From Cymodocea nodosa (lineage: Eukaryota; Streptophyta; Magnoliopsida; Alismatales; Cymodoceaceae), in NCBI GenBank assembly GCA_036874045.1, contig JAZBRI010000009.1, forward strand, positions 2,790,001 to 2,854,000: 64,000 nt of DNA, read 5' to 3'. Below the pieces are notes generated by a model. It did no database searches. It was not told where the DNA came from and worked only from the letters and a program-made list of their open reading frames with translations. Numbering within the stretch: the first letter of the stretch is position 1; each line of letters begins with the position of its first letter. Below, one piece after another: positions 25,591 to 35,102 of this stretch. Both the position numbers and the translations under genes were made by a program.

Positions 25591-26535
25591 AATTGTATTG
25601 TTCGTCTACTTGTGTAAAATTGTATGAAATTGTATGATGTACTTGTAATGTAATTGATTCATATTAATGAATATAATTTTTCAGATGCAATTTTCATACT
25701 TATTTGAATGTGAAATGAATAGAATTTATTGAATATTATGTAATTTGTGGAACTTTATGAATATGTAACAGATTTACAATTTGCTGAATGACAGGATAAT
25801 TGCTTAAAAATTTCTGCATGTTATAAGGTAAAATGTAAATTCTGCATAACATAAAATGACCTGCAATTTAAATCTTTATATAATGTTCAGATTTAAATGT
25901 ATTTTAATCAAAATGAGGCATTAATGACATAGATTTAACTTTATTACAGTTAGCAGAATGACAAAAAAAAAAAAAACAGAATAGAAAACTTACGAGAATG
26001 AAACTTAGAAGTTACCAAGTGTTAACTCAACGAAGTAATTCTGTTGAGTTAACCGTAACTCCACGAGGTCAGTAATATAATATAAGGTCACTCCGTTGAG
26101 TTATCTATAACTCAACGAAGTTAGTCCACAGAGTTAGCAACAATAACCGACTGTGTTCTGTTGAGTAATCTATAACTCAACGAGGTTAGTTCGTGGATTA
26201 AGCAGAACAGTTATTTTTTTAACCACAAACGAAACTTCGTCGGTTTAGCGGTTACCAAAATTTGAAATTAGTAGTGGTACACATACTCATTAAAATAGGA
26301 ACCACGATGCACGTTGCAAGACACGTTCTTGCAACGAGATTTATTCACTTTATGGATACATAGTATATATATGAAACAGAATGTTATTTGCGAGTTACCA
26401 GCACTTTTAAGAGAAAGGAGAAAGCGTTGGAGGAACTGGAAGGAGAAGCAACTGATTCAACCTTAATCCGACAACAAATATTTATAGAATGGAAAGCTTC
26501 AGACTGGTATGTAATTAATCTTCTGTTATTTATTT
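25591..26535 (+). promoter_or_regulatory. Spacer with hairpins, internal TATA box and splice donor
   Basis: 25591-26015 is AT-rich with nothing recognisable. 26018-26205 holds four or five CGTTGAGTTA/TAACTCAACG pairs. A TATA box (TATATATAT) lies at 26365-26373, and a leader of about 130 bp follows. At 26507 there is a good plant 5' splice site (AGACTG before GTATGT). Element B keeps the TATA box (39991-39998), the leader and the donor (39858) in the same order. Together they look like a promoter and leader exon for the gag/F-box unit. That role is inference. Confidence 0.5.
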
Positions 26536-27880
26536 ATGAGCACATGGACTCGTTCTCTAAGCACTAAACGATTAGTAAGAACACCTATCTAGGAATTTTC
26601 ATTGCAAAGGGGTACTGAAAAATTTTCTGAACTAAACTTTAATGAAATTCTTTGGGGTGTAGCTAACCTTTCTTTAAAAGAGAACATAGAGATGGCTACT
26701 CCAATAGAAAAACCATTAGGAGAGATTCTGTATCCTGAATTAATTGATAAACCTTCATGTATTCGATTGCCAAACTATGAGGGAGATAGGTTTGAACTGA
26801 AATCTAATTATATTAGTCAATTGCCACATTTTCGTGGATTAGAAAGAGAGGATGCCTATTATTTCCTTAGAGAATTTAACGAAGTTTGTCAAATGATGAG
26901 AATGCCGAACATGAGTATAGATGCTATTAAACTTAGATATATCCCTTTTGCTTTAAAAGATACAGCTAAGAGATGGTTATATACTCTGTCGCCTGATTCA
27001 ATTTCTACATGGACTGAATTTTGCTCTGTTTTTCTGAAAAAATACTATCCAACACATCAAACGATTAAAAAGAAGAAAGAAATATTAATGTATAGCCAAA
27101 AATAGGGTGAATCATTCTGAAAATATTTTGAAAGATTTAAAGATTTATTGACTCAATGTCCACATCATGCAATGAGTAAAGCACAATTAATAGGCATAAT
27201 TTATGAAGTCATAGATGTTTCAACGAAATCTTTATTAAAATCTACTTGTCAAAATGGATTTTTAAAATTATGTAGTGAAGAAGCATGGGCATATTTAGAA
27301 AATTTTGCAAAAAGAACTACATAGTGGGAAAATTCGGCTGAAGCTATTGCAGATAAAAGATTATTGCCAAGAAGAATGCATGAAATAGATTCCAATACTA
27401 TGCTTGAGGTGAAATTAAATGAATTAACAAAGAAAATAGAAGAGTTATCATTAAATCAAAAGCTAGCAGAAAAGAATACAAACATAAATGACTTAGATAT
27501 TATTTATGCTAGAAACCAGAGAGATAACTTGGGAAATTTTTATAATCCTAATTGGAGAAATCACCCGAATTTATCTTGGAGAAACAACAATTTCCAGGGA
27601 GGAGAAAATATAAATGAGAAGAACATAAGTTATGAAGTATTAATTGAACAAGGAGCTAGAATAGAGAAATTAGAAAAGATAATCCAACAAGTAAGCAATC
27701 GTCTAGAATTTATATTTGGAAATGTTGTAAATCAAAATCAGAATAGAAATATACCACTTAGACAGAAGGAACCAATGGAAGTTAGACCTATTGGAGGATT
27801 GCCAATACAAGCTATACCTAATCCTGTCAATAGAACGGTTAATGAAATTGATACCTCATCTAGGAGGGCAGCTGAATGAA
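26536..27880 (+). pseudogene. Element A capsid-type gag, displaced downstream of pol
   Basis: Start ATG at 26536 (MSTWTR), matched by MSTWIRSPSTKRLVRTP in element B. The capsid core has IRLPNYEGDRFELKSNYI, then FRGLEREDAYYFLREFNEVC, LRYIPFALKDTAKRWLYTL and FCSVFLKKYYP, the usual Ty3/gypsy retrotransposon gag helices. Later come LTQCPHHAMSKAQLIGIIYE and FYNPNWRNHPNLSW, a segment known from Athila gag. The zinc knuckle that normally lies between these two parts is not here. A knuckle sits instead just after the primer site. The protein would build the particle shell. The position behind integrase and ORF2 is unusual and the same in B. Broken. Confidence 0.82.
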
Positions 27881-27943
27881 ACAGCATATCTAAAGTAACT
27901 ATCTGTATGTATATATGTTTTTATTTTTATTTTAAGTTAATAG

Positions 27944-28012
27944 TATCGTAGAGTTAATTTTTAACTCAACGAACTTAGTCCGTTGAGTTATGCCTTAACT
28001 CCACGAGGGTGT
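27944..28012 (+). repeat. Hairpin pair between gag and F-box gene
   Basis: GTAGAGTTAA..TTAACTCAACGAAC followed by GTCCGTTGAGTTA..TTAACTCCACGAG. These are two inverted pairs of the CGTTGAGTTA family, directly before the splice acceptor of the F-box gene. B has the same at 38322-38377. Confidence 0.75.
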
Positions 28013-28039
28013 GCAGTAGTTATGTTAATTTTTGTCTCT

Positions 28040-28063
28040 GCTAAATTTTTTTTTATTTTACAG
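28040..28063 (+). promoter_or_regulatory. Strong 3' splice site before F-box gene
   Basis: A T-rich tract (CTAAATTTTTTTTTATTTTA) runs into CAG ending at 28063. The F-box ATG follows 18 bases later. Element B has TTTTTGTTTATACAG at the same place (exon start 38255). Spliced subgenomic RNAs are known for 3' ORFs of some plant Ty3/gypsy elements. Confidence 0.6.
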
Positions 28064-28081
28064 AATCGACAAATAGAATTA

Positions 28082-29212
28082 ATGCAATTACCATTGGATG
28101 CACAAAGGGAAATACTAAGTAACTTGTCAGCTAAAGATCTGTGCAGGATGTGTTGTGTATCAAAGGAAATTAAAGACTGTATTGAAGAAAAATATTTTCA
28201 GAGACTACAAACTGTAAAAATGACTAAGATTAGAGATGGATTCATATGGAGGTCATTTAATCGTAGTTTAAATACCTATGAATATCTGGCTATGGAAGAA
28301 ACTACTGGAACTCCACCCAATGCATTAGAAGGAATGAGTCATATTATGGGGATAGATGAAGGATTAATCATATACAAGACGAGACCAAGGTATGCAAGTT
28401 TATCATTACCTAAGATTTTGATAAGAAATCCTATAACAGGAGAAGAATGTAATATAGGAAGACCTAATATATTTGAAGCACCAACTGAAAATTGTGGGTC
28501 AGCTTTAATATTTTCTAATAAAAATTCTGTAATTCCTGAAAAATTATATTATTGGAGACCTACAGGAAATTGGGGTGAAGATTTATGCTTAAGTGTGTAT
28601 AATTTTCTGAACAGATCTTGGAATGAAAACATTATAATATATCTAGGACAAAAATCATTAATTAACCAAACACATGTCATACTTGATGGTTATATTTATT
28701 TAGTCACGGAGATATCAATAACATATAGATCTGATTTATACATAGTGAGCATAAACAGTTATGATGATTATATAGAAATTTTACCTATACCAAGTGAAAT
28801 AGCTAAACCACCATCTAAAAAATTTAATAAAATTCAAATAGGAATGTGGTATAATGAAAAAGATGATCCTACTTTATGTCTGATAAGATGGTGGGATGAA
28901 CTAATGAAATTTCAAATATGGATTATGGAAGACATGAATGAATGGAAGTGGGAAGAGGAGTATATTGAAATAGATGTAGAAATAGAAACTGCTACATTAC
29001 CCTGGAACCAAAAAGGATCCCTTTCTGCATTACATATCATTAATGGTAATACACTCGTATTTGGAATTTATAATATATTGCATGTTTACAAATTAAAAAG
29101 GACCAAGAACTACATTAAAACAGAATTAATAGCAAGAACAACTATGCCTAAAAAGTTTGCTTGGACTAATACATTTATTCCATTTGTTTCTACTTTTCAA
29201 TCATGTTCTTAA
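28082..29212 (+). CDS. F-box protein carried by element A
   Basis: Predicted SCF ubiquitin-ligase substrate adaptor of about 376 residues from the ATG at 28082. The open frame runs up to 27983, but the splice acceptor at 28063 and the start in element B favour the later ATG. The F-box is at residues 2-42 (LPLDAQREILSNLSAKDLCR, CCVSKEIKDCI), where SKP1 would bind. The rest resembles a plant F-box-associated C-terminal domain (ILIRNPITGEE near residue 120, then repeated strands). The frame is open and looks whole. It lies 200 bp after gag and 1.7 kb before the 3' LTR. Homologous sequence occupies the same slot in element B, so it belongs to the element and was probably captured from the host. 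The target of the C-terminal domain is unknown. Confidence 0.8.
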   Translation: MQLPLDAQREILSNLSAKDLCRMCCVSKEIKDCIEEKYFQRLQTVKMTKIRDGFIWRSFNRSLNTYEYLAMEETTGTPPNALEGMSHIMGIDEGLIIYKTRPRYASLSLPKILIRNPITGEECNIGRPNIFEAPTENCGSALIFSNKNSVIPEKLYYWRPTGNWGEDLCLSVYNFLNRSWNENIIIYLGQKSLINQTHVILDGYIYLVTEISITYRSDLYIVSINSYDDYIEILPIPSEIAKPPSKKFNKIQIGMWYNEKDDPTLCLIRWWDELMKFQIWIMEDMNEWKWEEEYIEIDVEIETATLPWNQKGSLSALHIINGNTLVFGIYNILHVYKLKRTKNYIKTELIARTTMPKKFAWTNTFIPFVSTFQSCS

Positions 29213-29343
29213 GCTGTGATTTTGTGTGTTTAATGTTGTGTATTCTGCATTTATTTTTAGAAAAAAAAAAAAGGAATTTTGAAGTTTTTCATGTTCATTT
29301 TATAATAAAAAAAAAAACAAACAAACAAACAAAACAAAATATC

Positions 29344-29440
29344 AATCCAGTTTGTTGGTATCTATTCTAGGAAACCAACTGGCTTGCTTGTGAGCCACCA
29401 AAGGCATAGAAGCTTGGGTTCCACACAAGACACTGATTTA
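29344..29440 (+). other. Conserved structured block after F-box gene
   Basis: Nearly identical to 34890-34990 (complement) in element B, while the flanks have drifted more. It holds two possible stems: CCAG..GTTGGT with ACCAACTGG, and TGGCT with AGCCA around a TGCTTGTG loop. Function unknown. Confidence 0.45.
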
Positions 29441-30289
29441 TTAATACCTTTTAAATGTTATTTTGTTTTATATTCTGTATTTATCTAGAAATGAAAAGTT
29501 TTTTAGAATCAAAAATCGAAATATGTAGAAAGAGATACAAATGGAACAAGGTATTTAACCAATTACTTATCCTGAATTTTAAATCAAACAAAACTTTATT
29601 CATGCCTGCTACAATTACTGTACTTATTGTCAAATCTTTTACATTGAGGACAATGAAAAATGTAGGTATGGGGGGGAGGTAATTAAAGTAACAGCCATGT
29701 AAGTTTGTTAATTAAAGGAATTAAAATGGTACTGCAAAGTTTTGAGGAAATTGAAAATTTTTATGAACTTGCTGTAACTATCCGATAATTGAGACTGTAA
29801 AATTTTTATAAACTACTTGAATATTATATTTAGAAGGCTATATAAGATGCTATAGAATTTATTATTTATGTAAATCTAGGTATAGTATCTTATGATTTTT
29901 TTGAATTTCATGAGTTTAACAGTTTCACGATTTTAAAATGAAATCAGAATATTTAATGCTTAATTAGAAAATTATCTAAAGTCTTGAAGGAGCTAAGATG
30001 TGAATTCTAGATTAAATGAAACACATATGATGAAAGATACATTTACTTTGATTGATTGAACTTGTAGAATGATTTGTGTAGATCTTATTAAACTACAGAT
30101 AAAGTATGAACTTATTGTTATGGATTCATATCTTTAGTAAATGATAGAAGTAGGATTATATAAGATTGGTGTTTTACTACATCTATATTAATGAAATACG
30201 TGCATATACAGTATGTGATTAATGCTTTGTTTTGTGTGTGCATTTATGATAAAAAATAAAAATAAAAACCTTTTGAGTTTATTGACTTG
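29441..30289 (+). other. 3' noncoding region of element A
   Basis: AT-rich with no gene seen. It contains the polypurine tract at 29664-29680 and a GGATAG-type inverted pair near 29777. It matches 34000-34890 in B. Confidence 0.6.
29664..29680 (+). promoter_or_regulatory. Internal polypurine tract
   Basis: AGGTATGGGGGGGAGGT, preceded by ACATTGAGGACAATG. That context is typical of the 3' polypurine tract of Athila/Tat elements, yet the LTR starts only 1.3 kb later. B keeps it at 34581-34599. Confidence 0.6.
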
Positions 30290-30480
30290 TTTGATCACGA
30301 ACCTTTTATACTTGAGCAAATAGGTATGTAAGGATTGTTGACCTGAAAAAGGACTCTGAAAATCTGGCAACCTAAGATCTTGATCAGATCTGGGATTGTT
30401 GACTGAAAGCTCGTTACATGGGTACATTAGAAAGCTCTTGCATGATTCAAGCTTGTCAAATTAACTTTTAAAGTACAAAA
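30290..30480 (+). other. Best-conserved 3' noncoding block
   Basis: It has two ATTGTTGAC and two GAAAGCTC direct repeats, and AGATC..GATCAGATCT. It is kept in B (33836-34000) and in the diverged remnant at 937-1095, in sequence that otherwise differs strongly. No ORF is visible. Confidence 0.5.
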
Positions 30481-30966
30481 AAAAAAAAAACATATACTGT
30501 TCTGAAAAGATACAAGTGTTTTGTGAAATACAGATATCTTATGAATCGAGTATATTTTCTGTTATCTAGAATTGCTGAAATATGAATCTGGAATTGACTT
30601 TTGAAGTTGTTTAATGGAAATACAATTCTTTATTGTACTTATCTTAATCAAATTGAATTGGATTGTACTTTAATTTGTATGTTGTTGAAATTTCTTCTGG
30701 AAAAACTTGTTGAAAAATTCAGGATTATAGATGATGAAAAGAAGAACAAACGATAATATAATTAACACTTATATGAAGATGATATACTTTGTATGTAATT
30801 TACATATATTTTAAATATCTTTGCAGGTTGATTACTGAAACAAACAGAATATATGTTTATGCTAAACAGAAGAAAAAAAAAAAACAAAAGGGGAAGAATT
30901 AATTCTAGCACTTTTTGAAAGACCAATTAATTAAATCTTAATTTGCTAAAGGACTAACAAAATTTA

Positions 30967-30980
30967 GGTACGGGGGAAGT
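30967..30980 (+). promoter_or_regulatory. Polypurine tract at the 3' LTR
   Basis: AGGTACGGGGGAAG lies directly against the TG of the 3' LTR, the usual plus-strand primer position. B has the same at 33282-33295. Confidence 0.8.
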
Positions 30981-32833
30981 GTTTAGAATGAAAAAGTGAA
31001 TATTATTAACAGTTAAATGATGGTTAATTGCATAATATTTAGCTTATCATATGAGAATTAAGCCATTATGTTATAATTGCACTGTTATATGCTTTAATTG
31101 AAGAATCTGCTTAATTTTGGGGAATTAATGTTAATTTAGCACATTTACGAATTGTTGGTAAATTACAGGCTGTGAAATTCTTAAGTATCCAAAAATGCAT
31201 CTGAGCATCAGATAGTTATACCTGTAACTCTCCGGAATGTTATTTTATGTTTAAACTACTACTGACACATGTTGAGAGCTGGTAGATTTACTTACGTTAT
31301 AACTCGTTAAGTTAGTATAACTGCACGCGTTGAGTTACATGAAAATACACTAAGGCAACGCGTTAGGTTAGCATTATAAACTTAAGTTGTTATTTTTGCA
31401 CGTGTTTTATAGTTAAATCAACGAAAGAAGTCCGTTGAATTATCTATAACTCCACAGACTATATATTTTCTAATATGCCACTGTAGCGGTTGCAGGAACA
31501 GATAGTTGGAAGGAAAAACCACGTTTGCACGTATCACGCAAGAATTCAATCGTGTAGGGAGAAAGAAATCATCGTTGTTGATCTGAAGGAAGGAAATCCA
31601 ACCGACCATTCAAGTAGAAGCAGCTACCACTGAAGAAATATAAAAGAAAAGAAGAAAAAAAAGAAAGAGTGTGATCGATGGACGGCCAGTGTATATAGAG
31701 GAGGAGCACCGAGCTTTCTATAGACAGTATCGGCGATTCTCCGAAGTATCACACCAACCATCGTATCACCACCATAATCACCAATCATGGGAGGTCTGTG
31801 AGGATACTTGCCTGTTGTCGGGTCGATTCCGAGCCAAACACAGTGCCTGACAACCACTGTGAGGAGTGATCATGTCGCGGGAAGGGAAGACATTTTCACC
31901 AAGCACTGACTCATATTTCAGGAGATCGTAAAGCTTTTAGCCTTGGCTTCGGGTTAATGCCTGTATGCTGAAGAGGAGATCATCTTGCAATTCTGGACTC
32001 GCGATTCTATAGGGAGAGGAGACAAAATTGTAAGTGGATCAATTTTTAGTGGTGTAATCGCGTTGCAAGTAGTGTCGGAAGTATTTACTGTCAAGTGAAA
32101 TTACTTTACATTTCACCTTTCACCCATCACATCAAAACAAAAATACCAAAAACAATTTATCTTTGTTTGTATGTTGTATTTGAGTGTTGTATTGTTGGTG
32201 TTGTATCGTGATTAATGTTATTTGTATCAATTTTATGATTGTTTTATGTTAGTTTTAATTTTACAGTTTACTGAAATTCGTTCGTACAAAACAACTTAAA
32301 GATTTTAATGGTTAATGTTTGAATCATCTGAATGTTAGTATTGCATAATGATAAATCCAATGTTAACTAGCATTAAAAAGCTTAATTGATGTTATTTACA
32401 ATCTGTGGAATCGCTCAATGGTTGGCCGAATTCCTCTGTAATTAGCAGTATTATAAAGAAGAGATAGGCTCATGGAGTTAACTTAAGTCTACGAGGATAG
32501 TCCGTTGAGTTATCCATAACTCAACGAACTTAGTTTGTTGAGTTAACTGTAACTCAACGGAGTGCTTATTGAATATAAATTTGAATTGTTCACAATCAAA
32601 CATTTCTTAAATTCGTCAGCAATTCCTTGTGGGATTGACCTGTACTTGCACACTGATACAATAGACACTGTGCACTTGTAGTTAAAGTACAAATTGAAAT
32701 TAATATCTAAATTGTATTAAAGGTTGTTTGTTTGCTTCTAAAAGAAAGAATAGGCATAAAGATAAATTAACTAAGTAAAAATAGAAGTAACAAATCCAAG
32801 TTTTTCTAGTGTAGTGTTGGGAAAACACGAACA
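30981..32833 (+). repeat. Element A 3' LTR (1853 bp)
   Basis: Same ends as the 5' LTR, with one TATAAAAG box (31639-31646) and the hairpins at 32460-32570. It is followed by gcaat, close to the gcagt before the 5' LTR. Confidence 0.92.
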
Positions 32834-33281
32834 GCAATTCACGTGACATAATAAAGCATTTAAATTCAACACGTACATAATCTAACTTAACGAGTTCAGA
32901 TATATAACTTACGGCTTTTATTCACTAACTCAATGAGTTGTTACTTGCACTTTTTACACCTTTAAGCTTTTAAATTAACGAGTTGTTACTATGTAACTAA
33001 ATATTCTTTTAGCGTTTAAAACATAACTGTCCGGTACATAAAATGTACCTCTTCGAAATAAAAGAAAATTCAAATACTTAAGAATTTCAAAACTGTAACT
33101 TACCGACAGTTCAGAAATATACTTAATTAACGTTAATTCCCTGAAATTATGTAGATTCTTTCATTACAGCATATAATAGTGCAATTATAACATAATGACT
33201 TAATTCTTATATGATAAGCTAAATATTATGCAATTAACCATCATTTAAATATTAATATTATGCACTTTTTTATTCTAAACA
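32834..33281 (-). repeat. Element B 3' LTR, inner part
   Basis: Continues the LTR broken at 15875 by element A. It ends CATTCTAAACA-like at 33281 against the polypurine tract (CTTCCCCCAAACTT in plus reading). Confidence 0.85.
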
Positions 33282-35102
33282 CTTCCCCCAAACTTAAATT
33301 TTGCTAGTCCCTTAGCAAACTAAGATCTAACTAGTTGGTCTTTCTAAAATTGCTAGAATTAATTCTTCATTTTGTTCTTCTTCAGAATACATAAATTAGA
33401 TTACTATATAGATATTTTGTATTTTTTAGTAATCTGTTTTAACATTGTTTTCTCCTCTTCAACCTGCAAATATATTTAAAACATATGTAAATTACATACA
33501 AAATATATTAGCATCACATAGGTGTTAATTATATTATCATTTTTTCTTCTTTTCAAACATCTGTTATCCTGAATTTTTCAATATGATTTCTAGAATAAAT
33601 TTTAACTACATACGAATCAAAACACAATCTAATTCAATGTGATTAAAACAAGTAGAATAATGAATTGTATCTCAAATAAACAACTTCAAAAGTATATTCT
33701 AAATTCATATTTTAGCAATCTTAGATAACAAAAAATATACTTGATTCAAAAGATTTCTGTATTTCACAAAACACTTTTATCCTTTTAGAACATTATATGT
33801 ATATTTGTACTTTAAAAGTTAATTTGAAAAGCTTGAATCATACAAGAGCTTTCTAGTGTACCCATGTATCGAGCTTTCAGCCAACAATCCCAGATCTGAT
33901 TAGGATCATAGGTTGCCAGATTTAAAGAGTCTTTTTTCAGGTCAACAATCCTTACATACCTATCTGCTAAGTACAAAAGTCTCATGATCAAATAAGTCAA
34001 TAAACTCTCAAAGTTTTTCTCTTTTTTCCTCTTTTTTCTTTTCAACACATTATATATACATATTTCATTAATATAGATGCAATAAAACACAAATCTCATA
34101 TAGTCCTACTTCTATTATTTACTGAAAATATGAATCTATATCAATAAGCTCATACTTTTTCTCTAGTTTAATAAGATTTACACAAATCATTCTACAAGTT
34201 TAATCAATCAAATTAAATGTATCCTTAATCATATGTATTTCATTTAATCCAAAAATCAACATTTCAGCTCTTTCATGATTTTAGATAATTTACTAAGTTT
34301 CAATTAAGCATTTTGATTTCTTTTTAAAATCATGAAACTGTTAAATTCATAAAATTCAGCAAAAACATAAGATATTATATCTAGATTTGTATGAATAGTA
34401 AAATTTTGTAGCATCTTATATAAGATTCTAACATTCAAGTAGTTACAATGCTTAAAAATCTTATAGTCTCAATTATCGGATAGTTACAGCAAATTCATAT
34501 AAAAATTTCAATTTCCATAAAACTTTTGCAGCACCATTCTAATTCCTCTAATTGACAAATTTACTTGGTTGTTAATCTTATTACCTCCCTCCCATACCTA
34601 CATTTTGCATTGTCCTCAATGTAAAAGATTTTACAGTAAATACAGTAAATGTTAGCAAGCATGAATATTGTTTCGTTGACTTAGCACCTAACTCAATGAA
34701 CTTAATTCGTTGAGTTAATGAATAACTCCACGAACTGAGTTTAAATGTAAATTCAAGATAAGTAATCAATTACATATCTTGTTCTTTTGTATCTCCTTCA
34801 ATATCTTCTGACTTTTGATTCTGAAAAACTTTTCATTTACAAATAAAAGCAGAATATATAACAAAATAGCAACAAAACATAAATTGTTAAATCAATATCT
34901 TGTGCAGAACCCAAGCTCCTACGCCTTTGGTGGCTCACAAGCAAGCCAGTTGGTTTCTCAGAACAGATACCAACAAACTGGATTGATATTTTATTTTATT
35001 TTTCTTATAAAATGAAATAAAACTAAAATTTTTCTTTCTTCTTTTTCTCTAAAAATAAATGCAGAGTACACACAACATTAAAAGTACAGAATCACAATTT
35101 AA
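33282..35102 (-). other. Element B 3' noncoding region
   Basis: No gene seen. It holds the polypurine tract next to the LTR (33282-33295), the conserved block (33836-34000), the internal polypurine tract (34581-34599), a hairpin unit at 34672-34740 that element A lacks at this place, and the structured block (34890-34990). Confidence 0.7.

Larger units (their letters stand above)
15876..32833 (+). mobile_element. Element A: youngest Athila-like Ty3/gypsy with F-box gene
   Basis: Plus strand, 16,958 bp, with both LTRs (15876-17919 and 30981-32833), primer site, polypurine tract and five coding zones. It sits inside the 3' LTR of element B. The flanking 5-mers are gcagt (15871-15875) and gcaat (32834-32838), a near-perfect target-site duplication. 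The first 530 bp of the LTRs differ at about 20 sites by eye (about 4%), mostly C/T and G/A. That suggests roughly 1-2 million years at a commonly used rate of 1.3e-8 per site per year. Pol and gag are broken (several breaks). The F-box gene is open. Confidence 0.9.

Noticed and set aside
23085-26205. Palindromic repeats as a CRISPR array
   Set aside because: Units differ from each other, spacing is irregular, and they sit in spacers and LTRs of plant retrotransposons. Plants have no CRISPR arrays.
26536-27880. gag behind pol as an assembly or nesting artefact
   Set aside because: No LTR or target-site copy lies between integrase and gag, and A and B agree although on opposite strands. Kept as a finding, with a long-read check.
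28082-29212. F-box gene as an ordinary host gene next to a transposon
   Set aside because: It lies between the gag and 3' LTR of a bounded element, and element B has the same gene in the same slot.
28082-29212. Env-like ORF at the 3' position of the element
   Set aside because: Some Athila elements have an env-like ORF there, but this protein has a clear F-box and no signal peptide or membrane anchor.
29455-29682. Short ORFs ending MGGR in both A (29682) and B (34581)
   Set aside because: They end in the same polypurine tract because the DNA is homologous. The upstream parts do not match as proteins.
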